This document shows positions 24,965-35,557 of a DNA stretch of 64,000 nucleotides, one piece after another. The translations under genes and the position numbers were made by a program. A model generated the notes under the pieces. The model ran no database searches, was not told the origin of the DNA, and was given only the letters and a program-made list of their open reading frames with translations. Position 1 is the stretch's first letter. Every line of letters starts with the position of its first letter. Origin of the DNA: Streptomyces sp. NBC_01716 (lineage in GTDB: Bacteria; Actinomycetota; Actinomycetes; Streptomycetales; Streptomycetaceae); contig NZ_CP109181.1 of NCBI RefSeq assembly GCF_036248275.1, positions 3,472,001 to 3,536,000 on the forward strand. The letters run 5' to 3'.

Positions 24965-25356
24965 TCCAGGACGCCCTTCTTCCATGCGTAGAGAAGTCCT
25001 ACGGCCAGGAAGCCGAGGAAGATGAACATCTCGACGAGCGTCGTCGCGCCGTATCCCGGGGCCGCGAAGACCGTCGCCCACGGGAAGAGGAAGATCGAGT
25101 CGACGGCGAAGATGACGTAGAGGAAGGCGTAGACGTAGTAGCGGACCTGGGTGTGTGCCCAGCCCTCGCCCACCGGGTCGACGCCGCATTCGTACGTGAG
25201 CAGCTTCTCCGGCGTCGGTACCACCGGCCGCAGCAGCCTGCCCGCCCCGAAGGCCACGGCGACGAAGAGCACGCCGACGACCGCGAGCAGGCCGACGACC
25301 GAGTAGCTCTGGAAGTAGTCCGCCGCGAGAACGGTCGGTCCCGGCACATGCGTCAC
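24955..25356 (-). CDS. nuoA2: NADH-quinone oxidoreductase-like subunit A (Nuo2 cluster)
   Basis: A 133-residue, three-helix membrane subunit with the NuoA hallmark [15 protein letters not shown] (conserved Glu-Cys-Gly loop) and [23 protein letters not shown]. It is the first gene of the ten-gene nuo2 cluster. The start is set at GTG 25356 (VTHVPGPT). GTG at 25365, nearer GAGGGGCGG, is an alternative. The longer frame to 25530 runs through 12-base tandem repeats and has no family match. The promoter should lie in 25357-25680, which it shares with the divergent kinase gene. Confidence 0.88.
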   Translation of the reverse strand: MTHVPGPTVLAADYFQSYSVVGLLAVVGVLFVAVAFGAGRLLRPVVPTPEKLLTYECGVDPVGEGWAHTQVRYYVYAFLYVIFAVDSIFLFPWATVFAAPGYGATTLVEMFIFLGFLAVGLLYAWKKGVLEWT

Positions 25357-25405
25357 CCGCGTCACCCGCCCCTCGCTCCGCCGATCGGTGTGTTCCCGGA
25401 CCCTC

Positions 25406-25476
25406 GTGCCGACCTGGTGCCGACCCCGGTGCCGACCTTGATGCCGCCCCTGGTCGCCGCCCCGGTCGCTGATCCG
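25406..25476. repeat. Imperfect 12-base tandem repeats upstream of nuoA2
   Basis: About six units related to GTGCCGACCCCG begin at 25406, 25417, 25429, 25441, 25453 and 25465. They lie in the leader or promoter region of nuo2. They are most likely slippage-derived but could affect expression. Confidence 0.6.
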
Positions 25477-25603
25477 TACGCACGGGAGTCTAGGCCCTGC
25501 TAAAGGGACCGTAAGCAGTCGGTCGCGCATCAGTCACGGCAGGGTCATGGATGGCTCCCACACGTGTCCGCTCAGGTGCTGGTCGGGCGGGTTCCGAGAG
25601 GGT

Positions 25604-25621
25604 GGTGGGGTTATCCCCACC
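25604..25621. promoter_or_regulatory. Inverted repeat before the first sensor kinase
   Basis: GGTGGGG, TTAT, CCCCACC is a perfect 7-bp dyad 58 bases upstream of the kinase ATG. A near-copy (GGTGGGG, AAAA, CCCCA) precedes the second kinase at 26928. The divergent region 25357-25679 holds no gene. Confidence 0.55.
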
Positions 25622-25679
25622 CGCGCTCCCCCAGCCACCCCATGGCGTGCGCCCCCCTGGCCGTGCAGGCTAGAGCCTT

Positions 25680-26897
25680 ATGACCGCCCGTAACAGCCTC
25701 TTCGACGACGAACGGCTCCCGCCGCCACGTTTCGCCTTCGACCGGCACACCTGGAAGGAGATCGCGCATCTCCTCGCCAATCTGCCGCTGTCGATCGCCG
25801 GCTTCGTCTACGTCGTGTTCGTCGTACCCACCGGCGTCTTCCTGTCCGTCACCGTGATCGGTCTGCCCTGGCTCGCCGGCGGCCTGGCCGGGGCGCGGCT
25901 GCTGGGGAAGGCCGAACGTGCGCGGGCGCGCGCCCTGCTGGGGGTCCGGATCGACGAGCCGAGCCCGCTGCGCGGCCGTGGCCGCCGTAAGCGGCGGGCC
26001 CGCGGCAGCGAGGGGTTCTTCGACTGGCTGTGGACGGGGCTGAAGGACCCGGTGGCCTGGCGGACCGCGTTGTACGAGTTCATCCGGCTGCCGTGGGGGA
26101 TCCTGACCTTCACGATCACCACGGTCAGCCTGTTCGTCCTCTGGCCGGTGCTGCCGTTCATCGCGCGCGGTCTCACCAACGTCGACCGCGCCCTGGTCCG
26201 CGGGCTGCTCTCGCCCTCCGACGAGCTGGAGAGCCGGATCGCGGAGCTGGAGTCGGACCGGGGCGTCGTCGTGGACACGGCAGCCGCCGATCTGCGCCGT
26301 ATCGAGCGCGATCTGCACGACGGCGCGCAGGCCCGGCTGGTGGCCCTGGCCATGGGGCTCGGTCTCGCGAAGGAGAAGCTCCTGGACGACCCGGAGACGG
26401 CGGCGAGCATGGTGGACGAGGCGCACGGCGAGGTGAAGCTGGCCCTCCAGGAGCTGCGCGACCTCGCGCGCGGCATCCATCCGGCCGTACTGACGGACCG
26501 GGGCCTGGACGCCGCGCTCTCCGCCATCGCCTCCCGCTGCACGGTCCCGGTCAAGGTCGAGGTCGAGCTGGCGGAGCGGCCGGCAGCGGCGATCGAGGGC
26601 ATCGCGTACTTCACGGTCTCCGAGCTCCTGCAGAACGTCAGCAAGCACAGCGGGGCGAGTGCGGCCGGTGTCGAGGTGTGGCGGGCGAAGGACCGGCTGC
26701 TCATCCAGATCCAGGACGACGGGCGCGGGGGCGCCCGGCTGGACGGCGGGACGGGTATGGCGGGGCTGGCCGAGCGGCTGGGCGCGGTCGACGGTCTCTT
26801 CGTACTGGACTCGCCGGTCGGCGGGCCGACGGTCGTCACCGCCGAACTCCCCTGGCGCGAGCGCGAGCCGGCCCGCGGCGAACCGGCCCACGAGTGA
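25680..26897 (+). CDS. Sensor histidine kinase 1 (HisKA_3 type)
   Basis: A 405-residue membrane kinase. The N-terminal half is a 'Sensor' domain with two paired hydrophobic blocks (LANLPLSIAGFVYVVFVVPTGVFLSVTVIGLPW, about 31-63; PWGILTFTITTVSLFVLWPVLPF, about 135-160). This is followed by a dimerisation and phosphoacceptor helix with RRIERDLHDGAQARL (His about residue 217), and an ATPase domain with TVSELLQNVSKHS (N box), QDDGRGG and GTGMAGLAERL. It is a NarL-family kinase of the actinobacterial type. A closely similar kinase follows, and a LuxR-type regulator lies beyond. It may respond to envelope or respiratory state, but the signal is unknown. Confidence 0.92.
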   Translation: MTARNSLFDDERLPPPRFAFDRHTWKEIAHLLANLPLSIAGFVYVVFVVPTGVFLSVTVIGLPWLAGGLAGARLLGKAERARARALLGVRIDEPSPLRGRGRRKRRARGSEGFFDWLWTGLKDPVAWRTALYEFIRLPWGILTFTITTVSLFVLWPVLPFIARGLTNVDRALVRGLLSPSDELESRIAELESDRGVVVDTAAADLRRIERDLHDGAQARLVALAMGLGLAKEKLLDDPETAASMVDEAHGEVKLALQELRDLARGIHPAVLTDRGLDAALSAIASRCTVPVKVEVELAERPAAAIEGIAYFTVSELLQNVSKHSGASAAGVEVWRAKDRLLIQIQDDGRGGARLDGGTGMAGLAERLGAVDGLFVLDSPVGGPTVVTAELPWREREPARGEPAHE

Positions 26898-26927
26898 GCG
26901 TCAGGGCCCTGAAACCGCACCACCGAA

Positions 26928-26942
26928 GGTGGGGAAAACCCC
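26928..26942. promoter_or_regulatory. Inverted repeat before the second sensor kinase
   Basis: GGTGGGG, AAAA, CCCCA lies between the two kinase genes, 125 bases before the second ATG. It matches the dyad upstream of the first kinase in both arm sequence and 4-base spacing. Confidence 0.5.
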
Positions 26943-27013
26943 AGGGCGAAGACGGTAACCGCCCTCATGGTGCGGGCCCGGCCGGCGGACGAGCATAGAG
27001 GTACGACAGGGAG

Positions 27014-27055
27014 CACGACCGCCCCGCTCGCAGACACGACCGCCCCGCTCGCAGA
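27014..27055. repeat. Perfect 21-base tandem duplication
   Basis: The 21-base unit starting CACGACCGCCCCGCTCGCAG occurs twice without a gap, ending 12 bases before the second kinase start, within its leader. Confidence 0.85.
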
Positions 27056-27067
27056 ACGGACGACACG

Positions 27068-28384
27068 ATGGCCACGGATTACGGCACGCGGACACCGCCA
27101 CGGAGCCACACCCTTCATCCGGCACTGCGCGCTCCGTTCTCGGGCCGGGCGTGGAAGGAGTTCCTCTATCTCCTTCTCAACCTCCCGATGGGCATCCTCT
27201 TCTTCGTCTACGCGGTGACGACGGTCTCGCTCAGCGCGGGACTCCTCGTGACCTTCGTCGGCATTCCGCTGCTGGCCGCCGCGCTCGTCGGCTGCCGGGC
27301 CCTGGGAGCGGTCGAGCGGATGAGGGCGCGGGCCCTGCTCGATCTGGACATCGCGAGCCCGCTGCCCGTCCGGGGGAAGAAGTCAGGTCTGATGTCCTGG
27401 GTCGGCGCGGTCCTCAAGAGCGGCGTCTCCTGGCGGCATCTGCTCTACGGCTTCCTGCACTTCCCGTGGGCGATATTCTCCTTCGTCGTCTCCGTGACCT
27501 TCATGGCCACCGGCTGGAGCCTCTTCCTCTATCCGCTGTGGCAGTGGGTCTTCCCCGAGTACACCGACCAGGACGGCATCGCGCTCTTCAGTGACGGCAC
27601 CAACGACTTCTTCCTGGACACCCCGTTCGAGACGGCCGCGACGAGCGTCGTCGGTCTGGTCCTCGTCCTCGCGTCGCCGTGGGTGGTCCGTGGACTGGCC
27701 GGTGTGGACCGGCTGTTGGTCACCGGTCTGCTCGGCCCGTCCCGGCTGGCCGAGCGGGTCTCGGAGCTGGAGTCGGACCGCGGCGTCGTGGTCGACACCG
27801 CCGCGGCGGACCTGCGCCGTATCGAGCGTGACCTGCACGACGGCGCGCAGGCCCGGCTGGTGGCCCTCGCCATGGACCTGGGGCTGGCGAAGGAGAAGCT
27901 GCTGCACGACCCGGAGGCGGCGGCGCGGATGGTGGACGAGGCGCACGGCGAGGTGAAGGTCGCCCTCCAGGAGCTGCGCGACCTCGCGCGGGGCATCCAC
28001 CCGGCGGTCCTCACCGACCGGGGCCTGAACGCCGCGCTCTCCTCCGTCGCCTCCCGCTGCACCGTGCCGGTCCAGGTCGAGGTCGACCTCGACCAGCGCC
28101 CGGCGGCGGCCATCGAGGGCATCGCCTACTTCACCGTCTCCGAGCTCCTGCAGAACGTCAGCAAGCACTCCCGGGCCGGGCGCGCGTCGGTGGACGTGTG
28201 GCGGATGCAGGACCGGCTGATGCTCCAGGTCTCGGACGACGGCCGGGGCGGCGCGAACACCTCGTCGGGCAGCGGCCTGGCCGGTCTCGCGGAGCGGCTC
28301 GACGCGGTGGACGGGATCCTCGTCGTGGACTCGCCGGTCGGCGGGCCGACGACGGTGACGGCGGAGCTGCCCTGGCGCAAGTGA
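27068..28384 (+). CDS. Sensor histidine kinase 2 (paralogue of kinase 1)
   Basis: A 438-residue kinase with the same domain order as its upstream neighbour: Sensor-type membrane region (LLNLPMGILFFVYAVTTVSLSAGLLVTFVGIPLL; FPWAIFSFVVSVTFMATGWSLFLY; a third segment near residue 195), phosphoacceptor RRIERDLHDGAQARL, N box TVSELLQNVSKHS, then SDDGRGG and GSGLAGLAERL. From ELESDRGVVVDTAAADL to the C-terminus the two kinases are nearly identical. The membrane regions differ, and an extra loop (about residues 155-195) suggests a different ligand. Both probably feed the response regulator at 28613. It arose by tandem duplication. Confidence 0.92.
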   Translation: MATDYGTRTPPRSHTLHPALRAPFSGRAWKEFLYLLLNLPMGILFFVYAVTTVSLSAGLLVTFVGIPLLAAALVGCRALGAVERMRARALLDLDIASPLPVRGKKSGLMSWVGAVLKSGVSWRHLLYGFLHFPWAIFSFVVSVTFMATGWSLFLYPLWQWVFPEYTDQDGIALFSDGTNDFFLDTPFETAATSVVGLVLVLASPWVVRGLAGVDRLLVTGLLGPSRLAERVSELESDRGVVVDTAAADLRRIERDLHDGAQARLVALAMDLGLAKEKLLHDPEAAARMVDEAHGEVKVALQELRDLARGIHPAVLTDRGLNAALSSVASRCTVPVQVEVDLDQRPAAAIEGIAYFTVSELLQNVSKHSRAGRASVDVWRMQDRLMLQVSDDGRGGANTSSGSGLAGLAERLDAVDGILVVDSPVGGPTTVTAELPWRK

Positions 28385-28426
28385 CACCGGCGCCGCCGGA
28401 GCACCGGCGGGACACAGACGCGGCCA

Positions 28427-28455
28427 CGGCGCACCGGACATCGTCCGGTGCGCCG
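28427..28455 (+). terminator. Hairpin between kinase 2 and the response regulator
   Basis: Perfect 12-bp arms CGGCGCACCGGA and TCCGGTGCGCCG with a 5-base loop lie 43 bases after the kinase stop. It may end or attenuate the kinase transcript, which implies a separate promoter for the regulator. Confidence 0.6.
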
Positions 28456-28612
28456 GAGTCGCGTGTCCGGCCCGCCCGGCCGCGCCGGAGTCACGTCTAT
28501 CGCTTCGATCAGTTCCCGGTCGGTGGACGCACGCGGATACGAATACTGGGATGCTGGAACCGCAGGGCGGACGCGGAGCGCGTACGCACATCGACATGGG
28601 GGCGGCAGGGTT

Positions 28613-29284
28613 GTGGAGGACAGGGTACGAGTGGTCATCGCCGAGGATTCGGTGCTCCTGCGGGAGGGCCTGACCCGGCTCCTGACCGATCTCGGGCATG
28701 ACGTCGTCGCCGGTGTCGGGGACGGTGAGGCGCTGATCAAGACCGTCGGCGACCTGGCCCGTGAAGGAGCGGCGCCGGACGTGGTGGTGGCCGACGTACG
28801 GATGCCGCCGACCCACACCGACGAAGGGGTCCGGGCGGCGGTCCAGCTGCGCAAGGACCATCCGGGCATCGGCGTGCTGGTGCTGTCCCAGTACGTGGAG
28901 GAGCAGTACGCGACGGAACTGCTCGCGGGCAGCAGCCGGGGGGTCGGCTATCTGCTCAAGGACCGGGTGGCCGAGGTCCGCGAGTTCGTGGACGCGGTCG
29001 TACGGGTGGCCAGGGGCGGCACGGCACTGGACCCCGAGGTGGTGGCACAGCTGCTCGGCCGCAGCCGTAAGCAGGACGTGCTGGTCGGTCTGACGCCCCG
29101 GGAGCGCGAGGTCCTGGGCCTGATGGCGGAGGGGCGGACCAACTCGGCGATCGCCAGGCAGCTGGTCGTGAGCGACGGCGCGGTGGAGAAGCACGTCAGC
29201 AACATCTTCCAGAAGCTGGGCCTGTCGCCGAGTGACGGAGATCACCGCCGGGTGCTGGCGGTGCTGACCTATCTCAACTCGTGA
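28613..29284 (+). CDS. LuxR/NarL-family response regulator
   Basis: A 223-residue two-component regulator. The receiver domain (residues 1-120) has VVIAEDSVLLREGL with the acidic pair, the phospho-acceptor Asp in VVADVRMPPTHTDEG, VLSQY with the switch Ser, and the Lys of YLLKDRV. The C-terminal NarL/LuxR DNA-binding domain has LTPREREVLGLMAEGRTNSAIA and VSDGAVEKHVSNIFQKLGL. The start is GTG at 28613 (VEDRVRVVIAEDS), at the receiver boundary, so the longer frame is not used. It is the natural partner of the two NarL-type kinases upstream. The targets are unknown; nearby nuo2 or korAB are possible. Confidence 0.93.
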   Translation: MEDRVRVVIAEDSVLLREGLTRLLTDLGHDVVAGVGDGEALIKTVGDLAREGAAPDVVVADVRMPPTHTDEGVRAAVQLRKDHPGIGVLVLSQYVEEQYATELLAGSSRGVGYLLKDRVAEVREFVDAVVRVARGGTALDPEVVAQLLGRSRKQDVLVGLTPREREVLGLMAEGRTNSAIARQLVVSDGAVEKHVSNIFQKLGLSPSDGDHRRVLAVLTYLNS

Positions 29285-29566
29285 CGGCGCCGTGCCCCAC
29301 CGGTCGCCGCGGCCAGGTGAGGGGCAAGTAGGGGCAGGCAGTGGGTCCTAGTCCAAAAGACTGAGTTCAAATCGGCACAGACAGGGATGAACACAGAGCA
29401 CCCGGGGGCGGATAAAACATGGCAAATTGCCACTACGAAGCGTCTCGAAACGACGTCCACCATACGAGCGGTCCAGGGAAGGCGACCCTTACCGACGTAG
29501 GGTGGCCCTGGGTGTACCGGTCGTACCGGTCGGCCCAAGCAGCCGCCTCCAGGGAGGTCCAGTTCA

Positions 29567-31532
29567 GTGACCAGCCAGGTCAGTAGCCCAGCCGAGCAGG
29601 CCGACGGGGCTGACGACACGAGTGAGTCCGTCGTCGGCGATCAGCGCGCGCCCGAAGGCGCGTCCGGTGTGCCCGGTGCGTCAGGCTCGAAGGAAGTCCG
29701 CCGTCTGGACCGGGTGATCATCCGTTTCGCGGGTGACTCCGGTGACGGCATGCAGCTGACGGGTGACCGGTTCACCTCCGAGACGGCGTCGTTCGGGAAC
29801 GACCTGTCCACGCTGCCGAACTTCCCCGCCGAGATCCGCGCGCCCGCAGGCACCCTGCCGGGTGTGTCCTCGTTCCAGCTGCACTTCGCCGACCACGACA
29901 TCCTCACCCCGGGCGACGCGCCGAACGTGCTGGTCGCGATGAACCCGGCCGCGCTCAAGGCGAACATCGGCGACGTGCCGCGGGGCGCCGACATCATCGT
30001 CAACACCGACGAGTTCACCAAGCGCCCCATGGCGAAGGTCGGTTACACCACCTCGCCCCTGGAGGACGGCTCGCTGGAGGCGTACCAGCTCCACCCGGTG
30101 CCGCTGACGACGCTGACGATCGAGGCGCTGAAGGAGTTCGGGCTCTCCCGCAAGGAGGCCGAGCGTTCGAAGAACATGTTCGCGCTGGGTCTGCTCTCGT
30201 GGATGTACCACCGCCCGACCGAGAGCACGGAGCAGTTCCTGCGGACGAAGTTCGCGAAGAAGCCGCACATCGCCGAGGCGAACGTCGCGGCGTTCCGGGC
30301 GGGCTGGAACTTCGGCGAGACCACCGAGGACTTCGCCGTCTCCTACGAGGTCGCCCCGGCCACCAAGGCGTTCCCGACCGGCACCTACCGCAACATCTCC
30401 GGGAACCTGGCGCTGTCGTACGGGCTGATCGCCGCCTCCCACCAGGCCGATCTGCCGCTCTACCTCGGGTCGTACCCGATCACGCCGGCGTCCGACATCC
30501 TCCATGAGCTGTCGCGCCACAAGAACTTCGGCGTCCGCACCTTCCAGGCGGAGGACGAGATCGCCGCCATCGGCGCGGCGCTCGGCGCGTCCTTCGGCGG
30601 TTCCCTCGCCGTGACGACGACCTCCGGGCCCGGGGTGGCCCTGAAGTCGGAGACGATCGGTCTGGCGGTCTCGCTGGAGCTGCCCCTGCTGGTGGTGGCG
30701 ATCCAGCGCGGTGGTCCTTCGACCGGTCTGCCGACCAAGACCGAACAGGCCGACCTGCTCCAGGCGATGTACGGCCGCAACGGCGAGGCGCCGGTGCCGA
30801 TCGTCGCCCCGCAGACCCCCGCGGACTGCTTCGACGCGGCCATCGAGGCGGCCCGGATCGCGGTCACGTACCGCACGCCGGTCTTCCTGCTCTCCGACGG
30901 CTACCTCGCCAACGGCTCCGAGCCCTGGCGGATCCCCGAGCCGGACGAACTGCCGGACCTGGGTGTGCGGTTCACCACGGCGCCCAACCACCAGCTGCCC
31001 GACGGCACGGACGTCTTCTGGCCGTACAAGCGCGACCCGCAGACCCTGGCCCGGCCGTGGGCCGTGCCCGGCACACCCGGTCTCGAACACCGCATCGGCG
31101 GCATCGAGAAGCAGGACGGCACGGGCAACATCTCCTACGACCCGGCCAACCACGACTTCATGGTCCGCACCCGCCAGGCCAAGATCGACGGCATCGAGGT
31201 GCCCGACCTCGTCGTCGACGACCCGGACGGCGCGCGCACGCTGGTGCTCGGCTGGGGCTCCACGTACGGCCCCATCACCGCCGCCGTCCGCCGGCTGCGC
31301 ACGGGCGGCCACCCGATCGCGCAGGCGCATCTGCGCCACATCAACCCGTTCCCGCGGAATCTGGGCGAGGTGCTGAAGCGTTACGACAAGGTCGTGGTGC
31401 CGGAGATGAACCTGGGGCAGCTCGCCACGCTCCTGCGGGCGAAGTACCTCATCGACGCGCACTCCTACAACCAGGTCAACGGCATGCCGTTCAAGGCCGA
31501 ACAGCTCGCCACGGCTCTCAAGGAGGCCATCG

Positions 31533-31540
<8 letters not shown>
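29567..31540 (+). CDS. korA: 2-oxoacid:ferredoxin oxidoreductase, fused gamma-alpha subunit
   Basis: A 657-residue subunit combining the gamma domain (about 48-230, IRFAGDSGDGMQLTGDRF) with the pyrimidine-binding alpha domain (about 265-650, including YPITPASDILHEL, AEDEIAAIGAALGAS and TTTSGPGVALKSE). With KorB it oxidatively decarboxylates a 2-oxoacid, most likely 2-oxoglutarate, to the acyl-CoA and reduces ferredoxin. The first 45 residues are a polar extension. The start is GTG at 29567, with AGGGAGG 9-10 bases upstream. It overlaps korB by 8 bases. Similar KorAB pairs serve as an alternative 2-oxoglutarate dehydrogenase in Mycobacterium; the substrate here is inferred. Confidence 0.93.
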
Positions 31541-32591
<1,051 letters not shown>

Positions 32592-32616
32592 CCGGCCGAC
32601 CACGTCCGTACGTTCC

Positions 32617-32653
32617 GGGGCCCGGATCTCGTCCTCCACGAGACCCGGGCCTC
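32617..32653 (+). terminator. Terminator after korB
   Basis: GGGCCCGGATCTCGT and ACGAGACCCGGGCC pair around CCTCC, with one bulged base. It is placed directly after korB. Confidence 0.75.
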
Positions 32654-32771
32654 GTCGTGTCGTTCCCCGTTGCGGGCCGGGCTGTCATGACCGTATTCCG
32701 ATACGGACATGACAGTCCGGTCCGCCCGGCGCTACCGTCGTCGAACTGATGTGTGCGGTTCGGGAGGGCCA

Positions 32772-33761
32772 GTGAAGTCGGACGGAGAGCAGCGGGCGGG
32801 ATTGCTGTACGGGATCGGCGCCTACGGCATGTGGGGTCTGGTCCCCCTCTTCTGGCCGCTGCTCAAGCCCTCCGGCGCGGTCGAGATCCTGGCCCACCGG
32901 ATGGTCTGGTCGCTGGCCTTCGTCGCGATCGCGCTGCTCGTGGTGCGCCGCTGGGCGTGGGTACGGGAGTTGCTGGGCGAGCCCCGCAAGCTGGGAATGC
33001 TGGTGGTGGCCGCGGCCGTGATCAGCGTCAACTGGGGCCTGTACATCTGGTCGGTCAACACCGGCCATGTCGTGGAGGCGTCCCTCGGGTACTTCATCAA
33101 CCCGCTCGTCACCATCGCCATGGGGGTCCTGCTCCTCAAGGAGCGGCTGCGGCCCGCCCAGTGGGCGGCGGTCGGCGTCGGTCTCCTCGCCGTACTGGTG
33201 CTGGCGATCGGATACGGGCAGCCGCCCTGGATCTCGCTCACGCTGGCGTTCTCGTTCGCGACGTACGGCCTGGTGAAGAAGAAGGTCAACATCGGCGGTC
33301 TGGAATCACTGGCCGCCGAGACCGTGATCCTGTTCGTGCCCGCGCTCGGCTATCTGGTCTGGCTGGGGATCTCCGGCGACGCGACGTTCGGACCGGAAGG
33401 GGCGGGGCACGCCGCGCTGCTGGCGGCCACGGGTGTGGTGACGGCCGTGCCGCTGGTCTGCTTCGGGGCGGCGGCGATACGGGTGCCGCTGTCGACGCTG
33501 GGGCTGCTGCAGTATCTGGCGCCGGTGTTCCAGTTCCTGCTGGGGATCCTGTACTTCCACGAGGCGATGCCGGCCGAGCGGTGGGCGGGCTTCGCGCTGG
33601 TGTGGGCGGCGCTGACGATCCTGACGTGGGACGCGCTGCGGACGTCGCGGCGTACGAGGGCGAAGGCGGAGGCGCTGCGGCGGGCGGAGGGCACGGCCGC
33701 GGCCCTTGCTCCGTCACCTGCGCCCGCGCCCGCGCCTACGGAGTCGTCGTCGCGGCCGTAG
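32772..33761 (+). CDS. rarD: RarD family EamA-type permease
   Basis: A 329-residue membrane protein with ten hydrophobic segments arranged as two EamA repeats. It has the RarD signatures GIGAYGMWGLVPLFWPLL, AHRMVWSLAF, NWGLYIWSVNTGHVVEASLGYFINPL, and LLQYLAPVFQFLLGILYFHEAM. RarD was named from a chloramphenicol-sensitivity locus; members are drug/metabolite transporters without a firmly known substrate. The start is GTG at 32772, preceded by CGGGAGGG. The C-terminal 40 residues are charged, then Ala/Pro-rich, and overlap the convergent CGNR gene by 26 bases. Confidence 0.9.
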   Translation: MKSDGEQRAGLLYGIGAYGMWGLVPLFWPLLKPSGAVEILAHRMVWSLAFVAIALLVVRRWAWVRELLGEPRKLGMLVVAAAVISVNWGLYIWSVNTGHVVEASLGYFINPLVTIAMGVLLLKERLRPAQWAAVGVGLLAVLVLAIGYGQPPWISLTLAFSFATYGLVKKKVNIGGLESLAAETVILFVPALGYLVWLGISGDATFGPEGAGHAALLAATGVVTAVPLVCFGAAAIRVPLSTLGLLQYLAPVFQFLLGILYFHEAMPAERWAGFALVWAALTILTWDALRTSRRTRAKAEALRRAEGTAAALAPSPAPAPAPTESSSRP

Positions 33762-34374
33762 TACGGCGGGCGCGATGGGCCCGGACCTTGTGGAGATTCC
33801 CGCACCGCTCCATCGCGCACCAGCGGCGACGGCCCGGCCGCGAGGTGTCGACGAACAGCAAGTAGCAGTTGTGCGTGCCGCATTCGCGGAAACGGTCCGC
33901 GTACGGCCCCGTGAAGAGGTCCACGGCATCGCGCGCGACGGTCGACAGCAACTGCGCCCCTGTCGCCCCGGGAGCCCACTCCCGCGCCCCGTCCGCGCCC
34001 ACCCGGGCGACGAGCGGGGCCTCGGCCGCCGCCGCGTTGAGGACGGCGAAGTCGGAGGCGTCGGCGGGGCGGCCGAAACGGTGACCCCCCGCACGGTCGG
34101 CGGTGATCCGCAGCAGCGCGTCACGCACCGCACGGGCCGCGCGCACGTCCGCCTCGTCCACCGCGAGCACCGCCCCCAGTCCGGGCGCGAGCCGGCTCTC
34201 CCCGGCCCAGCGGACCAGCGCGGCGGGCCGGTCCAGCGCCTCGTACGGCGTCGGCGCCGCCGGCCCACCGGTCACCAGCAACTCCAGGCAGAGGGCGCCC
34301 GGATCGAAACGGTAGGGACGCCCCTCGGAGGTCCCCAGGACCATCCCGGGCGTGCTCGTCGATCGGTCAGTCAT
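33736..34374 (-). CDS. CGNR zinc-finger (ABATE domain) transcriptional regulator
   Basis: A 212-residue protein. The N-terminal ABATE region (about 15-150) includes FDPGALCLELLVTGG. It is followed by a C-terminal zinc-binding CGNR-type domain, with CGTHNCYLLFVDTSRPGRRRWC and MERCGNLHKVRAHRAR supplying paired cysteines and the CGN(L) motif. Such proteins are presumed DNA-binding regulators. The start is ATG at 34374. No Shine-Dalgarno lies upstream; instead a TATAGT box sits 6 bases before the ATG, so the mRNA is probably leaderless. A perfect palindrome overlaps that box. Confidence 0.85.
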   Translation of the reverse strand: MTDRSTSTPGMVLGTSEGRPYRFDPGALCLELLVTGGPAAPTPYEALDRPAALVRWAGESRLAPGLGAVLAVDEADVRAARAVRDALLRITADRAGGHRFGRPADASDFAVLNAAAAEAPLVARVGADGAREWAPGATGAQLLSTVARDAVDLFTGPYADRFRECGTHNCYLLFVDTSRPGRRRWCAMERCGNLHKVRAHRARRTTAATTTP

Positions 34375-34376
34375 GT

Positions 34377-34393
34377 AACCACTATAAGTGGTT
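34377..34393 (-). promoter_or_regulatory. Palindromic operator over the -10 box of the CGNR gene
   Basis: AACCACT, ATA, AGTGGTT is a perfect 7-bp dyad. On the minus strand TATAGT (34386-34381) within it has -10 spacing, putting the transcription start at the A of the ATG. Protein bound here would block RNA polymerase; autoregulation is the simplest reading. Confidence 0.65.
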
Positions 34394-34492
34394 TCGCAGG
34401 AGCCGGGATGTCCCACGCGGGACGGCGCGTGGAACGGCGCTGACCTACAGGTATCCGGAGTGCGAACACCCGTGTCCGGTTCCCGCTCTTGA

Positions 34493-35545
<1,053 letters not shown>

Positions 35546-35557
35546 CCCCCGCTCCCC

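Noticed and set aside
25357..25530. N-terminal extension of NuoA2 to an ATG at 25530
   Set aside because: The added residues come from 12-base tandem repeats (GRHQGRH-like) with no NuoA homology, and family length matches the later GTG start.
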